Below, piece by piece: positions 40,498 through 49,690 of a stretch of 64,000 nt of DNA (the stretch's first letter is position 1; every line of letters begins with the position of its first letter). The position numbers and the translations under genes are program-made. The notes under the pieces were generated by a model. That model searched no databases, had not been told where the DNA came from, and saw only the letters and a program-made list of their open reading frames with translations. This DNA is from Bradyrhizobium valentinum. GTDB lineage: Bacteria; Pseudomonadota; Alphaproteobacteria; Rhizobiales; Xanthobacteraceae. The stretch covers positions 1-64,000 of the forward strand of contig NZ_LLXX01000120.1 of assembly GCF_001440405.1 (NCBI RefSeq), in the 5' to 3' direction.

Positions 40498-40682
40498 CCG
40501 CAGGTTCCAGGCTGTTTCCGGGCCTCGCCCTGTGACCCGGACTAGTTAGGCTATTCTAACCGACCCAAGCCGGTGTCGCCCGACCTGCACGGGAACTGCT
40601 GAATTGCCACCGATCCGTCGCAGTTGATCCCTCAATGTGCCTCAAAGTTCCAGCAATTATAGGGCCGCGGGGAGTGGCCGGA

Positions 40683-41768
40683 ATGCTGAATTACCTGAAG
40701 AAATTTGCGGTGGACATCTTCCCCTCGGTGGCCGCGACTGTCATCGGGGCGTACATCGTCAACCACTACATCGTGACCAAGCCCGGCGCGGACGCGCCCG
40801 CCGCCGCGGTGTCGGCAGCTAACCCCAAGGGGGAAGGCAAGGCTGAAGCCAAATCCGAAGCCAACGCGGCGCCGGACACCAAGTCGGGCGAAGCCACGGC
40901 CAATGTCAGCAATCTCCCGGCCGCCGGCGTCAAGGCGAGGGGAATCTCCGAGAAGGCCATCATGGACAAGACCGCTGCCGAACGGCCGGCGGCGGTTGAA
41001 AGGGCCCAGGAAAAAGCTGACGCGAAAACCGAAACGAAGGCTGATGCTAGGAAGGCTGACGCTAAAGAGAAGGCTGATGCCAAACCCGATACCAAATCCG
41101 CCGATACCAAGTCCGACGTGAGATCGGCCGAAAGCCCGGCCGAGGCCGCGAGCAATCCGGCCGACCAGCGCCGTCATGCCGCGGCGCCGCGCGAAAAGGA
41201 AAAGATCAGGGTCATACTGCCGTCGCCCGTGCAGCCCGTGGCGTCGTCCTCGGCGGCTCCGGTTGCGGCGGCAGCACCCGCCGCCCCGGTCGAGACTGCG
41301 GTTGCACCGGATGAACGCCGCGATGCCAACGATCTGGCGCGCGCTGCGATCGAGCGCCTGCGCGAAACCTCGCCGCGAGCCCCCGAGACCGCCCGCGCTC
41401 CTGAGGCGCCCAGGGTTGCGAATGCGCCCGCGGTAACGAATGCACCGGCGGTAGCGAATGCACCGGCGGTTGCCAATGCACCTGCCGCCGCGAATGCGCC
41501 CGCGCTTCGTCCGCTGCCGCCGCCGATCATGGTCTCGGGCTCGCCGGCCGGCGAACCCTTTGGTCAGGCTTCGTCGCGAGCGCGGCCGCCTTATGCCGAG
41601 GCCGTCGACCCGAACCGCCCAACCCCGCCTGCCGAGATTCCGGTATCGCGCCCGCTCGATCTGCGTGCCGAAGTTGCGGAGCCTTCCGTGCGCGAACGCG
41701 CAACGGCGGCTGCCGAGGACGCACTGTCGACCGCCAAGTCGATCTTCCACGCGGTGCTGCCGAAATAG
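40683..41768 (+). CDS. Membrane-anchored, mostly disordered protein with Ala/Pro repeats
   Basis: I do not recognise a family. Start ATG 40683 has GGGGAG before it. The 361-aa product has one N-terminal membrane helix (residues about 9-30, FPSVAATVIGAYIVNHYIV) and then a long periplasmic-type tail. First comes a Lys/Ala/Glu-rich region with KADAK-like repeats (about 110-160), then a run of five-residue NAPAV repeats (about 240-277) encoded by 15-bp tandem repeats at about 41402-41510. A short conserved-looking C-terminal helix follows. It may be a wall-spanning tether; its function is unknown. Confidence 0.7.
   Translation: MLNYLKKFAVDIFPSVAATVIGAYIVNHYIVTKPGADAPAAAVSAANPKGEGKAEAKSEANAAPDTKSGEATANVSNLPAAGVKARGISEKAIMDKTAAERPAAVERAQEKADAKTETKADARKADAKEKADAKPDTKSADTKSDVRSAESPAEAASNPADQRRHAAAPREKEKIRVILPSPVQPVASSSAAPVAAAAPAAPVETAVAPDERRDANDLARAAIERLRETSPRAPETARAPEAPRVANAPAVTNAPAVANAPAVANAPAAANAPALRPLPPPIMVSGSPAGEPFGQASSRARPPYAEAVDPNRPTPPAEIPVSRPLDLRAEVAEPSVRERATAAAEDALSTAKSIFHAVLPK
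41402..41510 (+). repeat. 15-bp tandem repeats (NAPAV-coding)
   Basis: About seven imperfect copies of a 15-bp unit of the type GCGAATGCGCCGGCG code for V/T-A/T-N-A-P steps inside the anchored protein gene. Confidence 0.8.
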
Positions 41769-41891
41769 TTGGTGGTTTCTTCGAGCGAAGCACGCTCCCG
41801 GACTTGATCCGGGGTGGCTTCCGTCTGGCGCGAAGACAGCGCGTCAAGCAAAGCTGGCGCTGGATTCTGATTCAATCAAACCGGCAAAGCT

Positions 41892-42536
41892 CTAGCCGCC
41901 GGTGCGCGCGAGGCCGCTTCGCGCAGTTTCGTCCTTGGGCCGGAGCGCAAGCGCACGGCCGTAGGACGTGAACGCCTTGGCCTTGTCGCCGAGCCGCTCA
42001 TAGGTGACGCCGCGAGCCGACCAGGCTGGCGCGCTGTTGGGATCGGCCTGCACCGCTTCGTCGAGATCGGACGCGGCTTCCTTCGCCTTGTCGATGGCGA
42101 GGTAGCTGGTTGCACGTGCCAGCAGCGGCTCGACCCGTTGCGGCGTCAGGCCGTTGGCTGCCGTGAAATCCGCGATAGCCTGCTCATGCTGCTTATCAGC
42201 TTGATAGATCAGCCCGCGGCCGTACAGGGCCGGCACATTGTAGGGATCGAGGGCGAGCGCGCGCTCGAATTCCGCGAGCGCTTCTTCGGTCTTGCCGGAT
42301 TTGGCGAGAGCCTGGCCGCGCGCAGCATTGCCCTGAGCGTCGTTGACGCTTTGTCCGCTGATCGTGCCGGTCGGCTTCTGCTCGACGGCCTGTGGCTTTT
42401 CCTTGTCCGATCCCCACGATCCCAGGTCGAACGAACAGCCGCCGAGAGGAACGGTGAGAACGATCGCGAGCACCGCGATGGGGACGGTCGTAAAGCGCGA
42501 AGCGCGGGGGAGGGCATTGCAATCCGTAACGGCCAT
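41892..42536 (-). CDS. TPR lipoprotein
   Basis: With start at 42536 the 214-aa protein has a signal peptide with lipobox LGGC (Cys about residue 33), then three to four tetratricopeptide repeats (residues about 70-205), for example GKTEEALAEFERALALDPYN. Such proteins are periplasmic scaffolds in envelope assembly or secretion. A longer form from 42596 would put 20 extra residues before the signal peptide and is less likely. Neither start has a clear ribosome-binding site. Confidence 0.85.
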   Translation of the reverse strand: MAVTDCNALPRASRFTTVPIAVLAIVLTVPLGGCSFDLGSWGSDKEKPQAVEQKPTGTISGQSVNDAQGNAARGQALAKSGKTEEALAEFERALALDPYNVPALYGRGLIYQADKQHEQAIADFTAANGLTPQRVEPLLARATSYLAIDKAKEAASDLDEAVQADPNSAPAWSARGVTYERLGDKAKAFTSYGRALALRPKDETARSGLARTGG

Positions 42537-42723
42537 GCAGCGGAATACTCTCGCGTTCAATGCGGCATAGGTAGCGCGACGGGCCGTAAAATGCATCGGT
42601 CAAAATGGCCGCAAGGCCGGCGAAGGAGGTGCAAGTGATGTGCACAAGTGATGTGCAAGTGATCGAGCACGCCGTGCGCCCCCGCCGATTATCAGATTCT
42701 ATCGGACCTGCGATGGCAGAAAC

Positions 42724-42753
42724 AAAAAAACGCGGACCCGAGGCCCGCGTTTT
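42724..42753 (-). terminator. Terminator of rpsU
   Basis: On the minus strand AACGCGG pairs with CCGCGTT around a 9-nt loop, followed by a T-run (the A-run at 42724-42730). It lies 26 bp after the rpsU stop. The + strand also ends in TTTT, so it may work both ways. Confidence 0.8.
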
Positions 42754-42778
42754 CAATTCAAATCTCTTAAGAATGCGC

Positions 42779-43081
42779 TCAGCGCGGTCCGCGCGGACCT
42801 GCGCCCGGGCCACGGCCGCCAGCGCCACCACGGTCGCCGCCAGGACCGGCGCCGAACACCGGCTTCGGCTTCATCGGCAGCAGGCCTTCGCGCTGCAGCT
42901 TCTTGCGGGCCAGCTTGCGCGCGCGGCGCACGGCTTCGGCCTTTTCACGGGCCTTCTTCTCGGACGGCTTTTCGTAGTGGCCGCGGAGCTTCATCTCGCG
43001 GAAGATACCCTCGCGCTGCATCTTCTTCTTCAGCGCCTTGAGGGCTTGGTCGACATTGTTATCGCGGACGAGAACCTGCAC
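42779..43081 (-). CDS. rpsU: 30S ribosomal protein S21
   Basis: S21 is a small-subunit protein that helps base-pair the mRNA leader with 16S rRNA. The first 70 residues ([20 protein letters not shown] onwards) are standard bS21. The C-terminal 28 residues ([20 protein letters not shown] and on) are a Gly/Arg/Pro-rich tail beyond the usual length, as in some other rhizobial S21 paralogs. It is monocistronic, with its own terminator. Confidence 0.95.
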   Translation of the reverse strand: MQVLVRDNNVDQALKALKKKMQREGIFREMKLRGHYEKPSEKKAREKAEAVRRARKLARKKLQREGLLPMKPKPVFGAGPGGDRGGAGGRGPGAGPRGPR

Positions 43082-43334
43082 GCGGCATCCTCTTTCAATT
43101 GATCGGATAGGAATTCTGGTGAAGTGAAGAGCCGACGAAAGGCCTGGCCCTTAACCCTGAGCGCGGGCATGTAGCAGACAAAACCGCTGATGTCCACCTG
43201 AGAAGGCGGTTTCCGGCCCGAAAAACCATGAAAATAGGCGGGATTCGGCCAACATGCCCCCGATTTCCGAAAATAACGGGCCCCTCACGGCGCTTCCCTA
43301 GCATCCGGCAACGCAAAACATGCGGGAGGCGCGT

Positions 43335-44057
43335 ATGAATACCAAAAAATATACGGCTGAAGCGATCGGTACGTTTTGGCTCACATTTGCGGGATGCGGC
43401 AGCGCGGTCATTGCCGCCGGCTTTCCGCAGGTCGGTATAGGCCTGGTCGGTGTATCCTTGGCGTTCGGCCTGAGCGTCGTGACCATGGCCTATGCGATCG
43501 GCCACATCTCCGGCTGCCATCTCAATCCCGCGGTCACGGTTGGTCTCGCCGCGGGCGGGCGTTTTCCGGCAGCGCAGATTTTGCCGTACGTGATCGCGCA
43601 GGTGATTGGCGCTGTGGCTGGCGCGGCGCTGCTCTATGTGATCGCAAGCGGCGCGCCCGGCTTCGATCTCGGCAAGGGTTTTGCCTCCAACGGCTATGAC
43701 GCGCATTCGCCCGGCCAGTACGGCATGGTGGCCTGCTTCATCACCGAGGTGGTGATGACCATGATGTTCCTGTTCATCATCATGGGCGCTACCCACGGCA
43801 AGGCGCCTGCGGGCTTTGCGCCGCTCGCCATCGGATTGGCGCTGGTGATGATCCATCTCGTCAGCATTCCCGTCACCAACACGTCGGTGAATCCTGCGCG
43901 CAGCACAGGGCCAGCGCTGTTCGTCGGCGGCTGGGCGCTGGCGCAGCTTTGGCTGTTCTGGGTTGCGCCCCTGATCGGCGGTGCGCTCGGCGGCGTGATC
44001 TATCGCTGGCTCAGCGAGGAGCCGGCTGGCGTTGTGGAGGGCCTGAAGACGGCCTGA
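43335..44057 (+). CDS. aqpZ: Aquaporin Z
   Basis: The 240-aa membrane channel has six helices and both NPA motifs: HLNPAVT at about residue 62 and NTSVNPARS at about residue 185. The Phe, His and Arg of the selectivity filter indicate a water-specific channel rather than a glycerol facilitator. GGGAGG precedes ATG 43335. It stands alone. Confidence 0.95.
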   Translation: MNTKKYTAEAIGTFWLTFAGCGSAVIAAGFPQVGIGLVGVSLAFGLSVVTMAYAIGHISGCHLNPAVTVGLAAGGRFPAAQILPYVIAQVIGAVAGAALLYVIASGAPGFDLGKGFASNGYDAHSPGQYGMVACFITEVVMTMMFLFIIMGATHGKAPAGFAPLAIGLALVMIHLVSIPVTNTSVNPARSTGPALFVGGWALAQLWLFWVAPLIGGALGGVIYRWLSEEPAGVVEGLKTA

Positions 44058-44125
44058 CCTGCGATTGCGCACAATGGCGGTACGGCTGTTCCTCGCCATT
44101 AGTCAGGGACGCACCGTCGGAAGGG

Positions 44126-44322
44126 TTCCCTCCCCCTTGCGGGGTCCGAGACGAGCGAAGCTCGCTCGTGGGTTAGGGAGAGGGGTGCCGCTTGCTCCGC
44201 TGCCAGACGAAGCGCGGCACGAGGTTGTCAGCTTGCGCGTAGCTCGCGATGGCTTGGTATAGGTAAGCCTGATCTCTTCGTTCGAGTGCGCGGTTACCCC
44301 TCCCCCGCAAGGGGGGAGGGAG
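44126..44322. repeat. Interspersed repeat, CTCCCCCTTGCGGGG type
   Basis: The ends are inverted: TTCCCTCCCCCTTGCGGGG (44126-44144) against CCCCGCAAGGGGGGAGGGAG (44303-44322). The inside has further short hairpins such as GAGCGAAGCTCGCTC. It fills most of the gap between the convergent aqpZ and purK, which holds no gene. Confidence 0.7.
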
Positions 44323-44379
44323 CCTGACGAGCGTGCTCACCTCACTTGCGTTACGGTCCGGGCGCGAGTGCGACGAGCC

Positions 44380-45483
44380 CTATTTCCTCTTCGCCGGGGC
44401 CACCTCGGTGACATGGCCCATCTTGCGGCCCGGCCGCGGCGCGCCCTTGCCGTAGAGGTGAACCGTGGCGCCGGGCACCGTCAGCCATTGCTCGTAGGTG
44501 AGGATATCGTCGCCGATCAGGTTGGTCATGGTGACCTGGCCGTGACGAATCGGCTTGCCGAGCGGCCAGCCGGCGATCGCCCGGATGTGCTGCTCGAATT
44601 GGGAGATCGAGGCGCCGTCCAGCGTCCAGTGCCCGGAGTTATGCACCCGCGGCGCGATCTCGTTGACCAGCACATGCGGCCCGCCGTTTCCCGCGACCAC
44701 GAACAATTCGACTGCGAGCACGCCGACATAGTCGAGCGCGTTCGCGATCTTCGCGGCGACGGCACGCGCGTCTGCAGCCAACGCATCGGAGATCGCGGCC
44801 GGCACGCGTGAGAATTTCAGAATGTGATCGCGGTGCTCGTTTTCGGTGACGTCGTAACATTGGACTTCACCGTCGGCCGAGCGCGCCGCGATCACGGAGA
44901 TCTCGCGCTCGAATGGCACGAAGGCTTCGAGGATTGCGGATTTGGTGCCGAGCTCTTCCCAGATTTGAGCGGGATCGTCGCCCTCGCGGATGATCGCCTG
45001 GCCCTTGCCGTCATAGCCGAAGCGGCGGGTCTTGATCACGGCGGGCAGACCGATGCGCGCGATGGCGCTCTGCAGCGTTTCCACCGACGACACGTCGGCA
45101 TAGTCGGCGGTGCCGATGCCGAGCCGCTTGATGAAGTCCTTTTCGATCAGCCGGTCCTGTGTGGTCTCGAGGATCTTCTGCGCCGGCAATACCGGACGCC
45201 GCGCGGCCAGCACCATGGCGGTAGCGGCCGGCACGTTCTCGAATTCATAGGTGATGACGTCGACATCGTTGGCGAACAGCTCGAGCGCTTCGACGTCGGC
45301 ATATTCGGCGCAGGTCGCGTTCAGCACCACGTCAAAGGCGGGCGAGTCCGGATCCGGCGAAAACACCTGGCATTTGAGGCCAAGGCGCGCTGCCGCCATG
45401 GCCAGCATCCGGCCCAATTGTCCGCCGCCGAGAATTCCGATGGTGTCGCCCGGCTTCAGCTTCACCGTGCCTGAAGCTGTCAC
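44380..45483 (-). CDS. purK: N5-carboxyaminoimidazole ribonucleotide synthase PurK
   Basis: PurK makes N5-CAIR from AIR, ATP and bicarbonate in purine synthesis. The 367-aa ATP-grasp enzyme starts with [18 protein letters not shown] and has the ATP-grasp segments ([14 protein letters not shown] near residue 150, [15 protein letters not shown] near residue 268). It starts with GTG at 45483, overlapping the purE TGA (GTGA), with GGAGG 7 nt upstream. Confidence 0.96.
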   Translation of the reverse strand: MTASGTVKLKPGDTIGILGGGQLGRMLAMAAARLGLKCQVFSPDPDSPAFDVVLNATCAEYADVEALELFANDVDVITYEFENVPAATAMVLAARRPVLPAQKILETTQDRLIEKDFIKRLGIGTADYADVSSVETLQSAIARIGLPAVIKTRRFGYDGKGQAIIREGDDPAQIWEELGTKSAILEAFVPFEREISVIAARSADGEVQCYDVTENEHRDHILKFSRVPAAISDALAADARAVAAKIANALDYVGVLAVELFVVAGNGGPHVLVNEIAPRVHNSGHWTLDGASISQFEQHIRAIAGWPLGKPIRHGQVTMTNLIGDDILTYEQWLTVPGATVHLYGKGAPRPGRKMGHVTEVAPAKRK

Positions 45484-45968
45484 GTCGATTCCTCCGGGCG
45501 CTCCTTGATCGCGTCCGTCTGCTGCTTGCGCCAGGCGGCGAGCCGTGCGGCGAGCGGCGCGTCATTCAGCGCCAGCACGCTTGCCGCGAGCAGCGCCGCA
45601 TTGATGGCACCGGCCTTTCCGATCGCCAGCGTGCCGACGGGAACGCCGGCCGGCATCTGCACAATCGAGTACAGCGAATCGATCCCCGACAGCACCTTGG
45701 ATTCGACGGGAACCCCGAACACCGGGAGTTCCGTCAACGCGGCCGCCATCCCGGGCAGATGCGCGGCACCGCCGGCGCCGGCGATGATGACCTTGAAGCC
45801 TTGGGCCTTGGCACCCTTGGCGAAGGCAAACAGCCGGTCCGGGGTCCGGTGGGCCGAGACGATGCGCTTTTCGCAATCGATCCCGAGCGCTGCCAGCGTC
45901 TCGGCGGCGTGGCACATGGTCTCCCAGTCGGACTGGCTACCCATAATGATGGCGATCGGTGCGGTCAT
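45480..45968 (-). CDS. purE: N5-carboxyaminoimidazole ribonucleotide mutase PurE
   Basis: PurE (class I) converts N5-CAIR to CAIR. The 162-aa protein shows [10 protein letters not shown] (residues 9-18), SAHRTP with the catalytic His at about residue 44, and [12 protein letters not shown]. It is the first gene of purEK, translationally coupled to purK. Confidence 0.96.
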   Translation of the reverse strand: MTAPIAIIMGSQSDWETMCHAAETLAALGIDCEKRIVSAHRTPDRLFAFAKGAKAQGFKVIIAGAGGAAHLPGMAAALTELPVFGVPVESKVLSGIDSLYSIVQMPAGVPVGTLAIGKAGAINAALLAASVLALNDAPLAARLAAWRKQQTDAIKERPEEST

Positions 45969-46120
45969 CTCGTCAATTCTGTTCGGGAATCCAGAAACAT
46001 AGGCCGGATTATAGGGTCGGCCAGGGGCTCATCCAAGGCGTGGCAAGGGATCAGGAATGGACTATCCTGTCTTGGTGAATCCCGGCAAGCCTTCATAAGC
46101 GAGCCTGCACAGGGAAGGCC

Positions 46121-46804
46121 ATGAAGAAGAAAACCAGGGCGACCGCCTCCAGGGCCGGAAAACGCCCCAAAAGCGCGGTTTCCGGGCGAAAAGTCGCACC
46201 TCGACGGTCGGCCGAACCGGGATCCCGGCCGTCCGCGGCATCCAACGGCACCAAGGCGACGATTCGCCGGCTGAAGGCGCAACTGGCCCAGACGCAGGCG
46301 CAGATCGAGGAACTTCAGGCCTCCGCCGATACCGACTTCCTGCTGGGCATCCCGAACCGGCGCGGCTTCGAGCGCGAGCTCAACCGTGCGATTGCCTACA
46401 TCAAGCGCTATCGCGCCTCCGGCGCCCTGGTCTTGCTCGACGTCGATCGCCTGAAGCCGATCAACGACGCCTTCGGGCACGCCGCAGGCGACCAGGTGCT
46501 CAAGGCCATCGTCGCGACACTCCTTGCACAAGTGCGATCTTCCGACGTGGTCGGCCGGCTTGGCGGCGACGAGTTCGCGCTGCTGTTATGGAATCTCAGC
46601 GAGACCGACGCCCGGGCCAAGGCGGCCGCGCTGGAGGAAGCGATCGATCGCCTCACCTTCATGTTCGATGGCCGCAGCATTACCGCTGGCGCCTCCGCTG
46701 GCGTCGCTGTTCTCGACACTCACTCCGAAGCCGGCCGTGCGCTGGAAGCGGCCGACAGCGCCATGTATGTGCGCAAGGCGCTGCGGCGGCATGAGGCGTC
46801 GTGA
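46121..46804 (+). CDS. Small diguanylate cyclase (GGDEF)
   Basis: The 227-aa protein has a basic, disordered N-terminus (about 45 residues), a short coiled coil (47-67) and a GGDEF domain with an intact active site GGDEF at 148-152 and an intact inhibitory site RSSD at 139-142. It should make c-di-GMP and be subject to product inhibition. It has no membrane helix or sensory domain, so it is cytoplasmic. GGGAAGG precedes the ATG. Confidence 0.93.
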   Translation: MKKKTRATASRAGKRPKSAVSGRKVAPRRSAEPGSRPSAASNGTKATIRRLKAQLAQTQAQIEELQASADTDFLLGIPNRRGFERELNRAIAYIKRYRASGALVLLDVDRLKPINDAFGHAAGDQVLKAIVATLLAQVRSSDVVGRLGGDEFALLLWNLSETDARAKAAALEEAIDRLTFMFDGRSITAGASAGVAVLDTHSEAGRALEAADSAMYVRKALRRHEAS

Positions 46805-46833
46805 GCTGATTAGTTCGCGGCGTTGTTGCGAGC

Positions 46834-47085
46834 TTACAGCCCGCTGAGATCGTCCGGCACGTTGCCGAATTTGCGCAGCAGTTTCGCATCACCGAACTCG
46901 CCGATCATGGGATCGCCGCTGCGGCTGAAGGCTATGGCGCCGATGCTGCCGGCCATCCGCGACATCGTCTCGGCGCGCCGCAACGCCGTTGTCGGGCTCT
47001 GGCATTCTTCCGCGGCGCCCGCCACCGGCGAGCCGCTATCGTCCTGCAGGAATGGCATTGCGACGTAATAAGTAACATCGGCCAT
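46834..47085 (-). CDS. Small protein of unknown function (83 aa)
   Basis: I do not recognise a family. The 83-aa soluble product starts MADVTYYVAMPFLQDDSGSP and has a regular coding composition. GGGAGCG is well placed before the ATG, so it is probably translated. It is one of a run of small genes with the 88-aa and DUF465 genes on the same strand. Confidence 0.65.
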   Translation of the reverse strand: MADVTYYVAMPFLQDDSGSPVAGAAEECQSPTTALRRAETMSRMAGSIGAIAFSRSGDPMIGEFGDAKLLRKFGNVPDDLSGL

Positions 47086-47114
47086 TGTATCGCTCCCGTG
47101 TGATCGATCCGGAT

Positions 47115-47381
47115 TCAGGCAGCGTTGCTACTTGCGTGCGGTCGTCGTTTCGACGCGTTCTCTTCACGCGAGCCGGCACCCGCTTCGCTTGAAAATGCTT
47201 GCGACGGTACGCAGCCGGCGGCGACCGCGGCCTGCAATTCCTCCAACTCGATTTCCAGATACTCGTTCGCCATGATCAGCGCCTTGATGGTCGAGCGCAG
47301 ATTGCCGTCGCACATCGCGATGGCCTGATCGCAGGCCTGCTCGTAGCGGCTGTTGTCGGACAGGGATGGCGTGGCAGACAT
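47115..47381 (-). CDS. Small helical protein of unknown function (88 aa)
   Basis: I do not recognise a family. The first 55 residues form helices with a leucine/glutamate-rich segment (NEYLEIELEELQAAVAAG); the tail is polar and probably disordered. GGGAG lies before the ATG. Its neighbours are likewise small helical proteins. Confidence 0.65.
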   Translation of the reverse strand: MSATPSLSDNSRYEQACDQAIAMCDGNLRSTIKALIMANEYLEIELEELQAAVAAGCVPSQAFSSEAGAGSREENASKRRPHASSNAA

Positions 47382-47594
47382 GGCGGAACTCCCGAGGCTG
47401 GCGGCAGGGAAGTATGTTCCTCTTTTGTTCTCTCTAAGTCAAGCCGCTTCCGCAAACCGGAAGCCTGTTTTCCAGCAGGGCCGCCGCGGCAAAGGCCGCC
47501 GCAACGTCGAGATGTGTGGATGTCGGGGAAAGAATCTGCCCGAAAGGCGCACGGTTTGGCGAACCGAGTTTGCCGAACGCAGCAGACTTGACGA

Positions 47595-47801
47595 TCAGGC
47601 GATGATGTCAGGCGTGATCTGGTCTTCGATGAAGGCGATGCGGTCGCGCAATTGCAGCTTGCGCTTCTTCAACCGCTGCAGCCGCAGCAAATCCGGCGCC
47701 GGCGACTGATGCAGCGCGTCGATCGCTGCATCGAGATCGCGATGTTCCTGCTGCAGGCGGGCGAGCTCGTTTTCAAGCTCGCGCTCATCATCGTCGGTCA
47801 T
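47595..47801 (-). CDS. DUF465 (YdcH) family protein
   Basis: The 68-aa product is a DUF465 helical hairpin: ELARLQQEHRDLDAAIDALH then LKKRKLQLRDRIAFIED. The family is common in alphaproteobacteria, small and acidic-basic, of unknown function. It is divergent from a second DUF465 gene at 48042. Confidence 0.88.
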   Translation of the reverse strand: MTDDDERELENELARLQQEHRDLDAAIDALHQSPAPDLLRLQRLKKRKLQLRDRIAFIEDQITPDIIA

Positions 47802-48041
47802 GGTGTACGTTAGCTGAAATCGCGATGAGGTTGTGAACGGATTTTCCTCCGGCTGGCGGTGAATATCGTCTCTGCAAGGCCGGTCCGCAAGCTGACCGGG
47901 TTCCCATACTCACGATTGGTTACAGATAAATTGGAAAATATGAGAGGCGCGATTCCGGATATCCATCGACAGATTCGTCGGCTGGTGTACACTCCCTCGC
48001 CCGGATCGAATCTGAGGTTTCACCCACCGAGGAGATTTCGT

Positions 48042-48227
48042 ATGGCACTACAGGCGCATCTTGTTGAACTTGAACGTAAACACAAGATTCTCGAGAATGA
48101 ATTGCACGAAGCGCTCGTGCACCTTTCCACAGACGATCTGCAAATTGTCGAGTTGAAGCGCCGCAAGTTGATGGTCAAGGATCAGATCGAGCGGTTGAAG
48201 CATACCGCCGAAGAAACCCTCCACTAA
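48042..48227 (+). CDS. DUF465 (YdcH) family protein, second copy
   Basis: The 61-aa product (MALQAHLVELERKHKILENE and on) has the same helical-hairpin pattern, ending ELKRRKLMVKDQIERLKH. GAGGAG precedes ATG 48042, ruling out the longer open frame. The two DUF465 genes share the 240-bp region between them. Confidence 0.88.
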   Translation: MALQAHLVELERKHKILENELHEALVHLSTDDLQIVELKRRKLMVKDQIERLKHTAEETLH

Positions 48228-48328
48228 CCAGTCCAGCAGAGTATCGAAATCCCCACGCGATCGGATGGGCGCCGATGCGCTCATCCGTCCGCAGGAAACG
48301 CTGCGGCCATCGAACGCTGCGGCCATCG

Positions 48329-49432
48329 TCAGAGCTCTGCCAGCGTGCCGACATGATCGGCGATCGCGAGCGACGATGTCAGTCCCGGCGATTCGATCCC
48401 GAACAGGTTGATCAGTCCGGCGATGCCGTGATCGGCGGGGCCCTGGATCAGAAAATCCTGCGTGGCGACGGCCGGCGGCACGATCTTCGGCCGGATTCCG
48501 GAATAGCTCGGCATCAGCGCGCCATCCGGCAACGTCGGCCAGTAGCGCCGGATCGCGGGATAGAAGCGCTCGGCACGGGCAGGATCCACCGCATAGTCGA
48601 TGCTCTCGACCCATTCGACATCGGGGCCGAACCGGGCCTGTCCCGCCATGTCGAGCGTCAGGTGCACGCCGAGCCCGCCGGGCTCCGGCACCGGATAGAT
48701 CAGGCGTGAAAACGGGGCCCGCGCGCTGCAGCTAAAATAATTGCCCTTGGCGAGATAAGCGCAGGGGATCATCCCGACCGGCAAACCCTCGATGCTGCGT
48801 GCCACCGTGGGCGCTCCCAGCCCCGCCGCGTTGACGAGCAGGTTGCATGCAAGTGTCATCGGCACGTCGCCGCCGGCCTCGATTTCGATCCGGCCGCCAT
48901 CGGCCCGGGCGCGCAAGAGCGGCGTATGAAATGCACAGGCTGCGCCGGCTTCCTCCGCATCGCCCCGCAGCGCCAGCATATAGGCGTGGCTGTCGATGAT
49001 GCCGGTGGATGGTGAGAGCAGGGCCGCATCGCAGTTGAGCGCCGGCTCCAGCGCCCGCGCCGCGTCGCCCGTCAGCAACTGCAGGTCGTCGACGCCATTG
49101 GCTTCGGCATGCGCGCGGATCGATTGCAGTTTTTCGGTTTCGCTTGGTGTCGTCGCCACGATCAGCTTGCCGCAATTGCGATGGGGGATGCCGTGGTCGA
49201 GGCAATATCGGTAAAGCGCGCGCTTGCCGTTGACGCACATCTGCGCCATCAGGCTGCCGGCGCGATAATAGATGCCGGCATGGATCACCTCGCTGTTGCG
49301 CGAGGAGGTGACGGTACCGATGCCCTCGGCGGCCTCGAGCACGATCACTTCGCGGCCCGCCTGGGCCAGCCGTCGTGCGATCGCGAGCCCGATCACCCCC
49401 GCTCCGACGACGACGCAATCGACCTTGTCCAT
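48329..49432 (-). CDS. FAD-dependent oxidoreductase, L-2-hydroxyglutarate oxidase-like
   Basis: The 367-aa protein starts with the dinucleotide motif [14 protein letters not shown] (residues 7-20) of the DAO family. The block [14 protein letters not shown] (about 43-56) is typical of LhgO/L2HGDH proteins, which oxidise L-2-hydroxyglutarate to 2-oxoglutarate and pass electrons to the membrane. The glycerol-3-phosphate dehydrogenase further right is a related family but lacks this block. No operon partner is visible, and the ribosome-binding site is weak. Confidence 0.82.
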   Translation of the reverse strand: MDKVDCVVVGAGVIGLAIARRLAQAGREVIVLEAAEGIGTVTSSRNSEVIHAGIYYRAGSLMAQMCVNGKRALYRYCLDHGIPHRNCGKLIVATTPSETEKLQSIRAHAEANGVDDLQLLTGDAARALEPALNCDAALLSPSTGIIDSHAYMLALRGDAEEAGAACAFHTPLLRARADGGRIEIEAGGDVPMTLACNLLVNAAGLGAPTVARSIEGLPVGMIPCAYLAKGNYFSCSARAPFSRLIYPVPEPGGLGVHLTLDMAGQARFGPDVEWVESIDYAVDPARAERFYPAIRRYWPTLPDGALMPSYSGIRPKIVPPAVATQDFLIQGPADHGIAGLINLFGIESPGLTSSLAIADHVGTLAEL

Positions 49433-49690
49433 GTCAGCTTCGGACCTGGGAATCTGGCGTGAAAATCAGCGTTTGCCGCGCTCGGTCATCAGCGTTTCGC
49501 TTGGCGCAGTATTCGAACAACCCGTTGGTTTGCCTCGAAATACGCCTCGAGCGCGGTCTTGTTAGTGAAGCATTAATCATGTCGGGCCAATTGCCGTAAT
49601 TTGGGTCACATTTTAGAATTGCACGGGTAGTCGTTTACCCGATCCAAACTCGTCAAGCCAGACACTCCGCCCGCAAACCTCGGGTGGGTA

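Noticed and set aside
40545-40560. GTTAG-N6-CTAAC palindrome before the anchored protein gene
   Set aside because: Five-base arms are expected by chance at this frequency; nothing else supports an operator.
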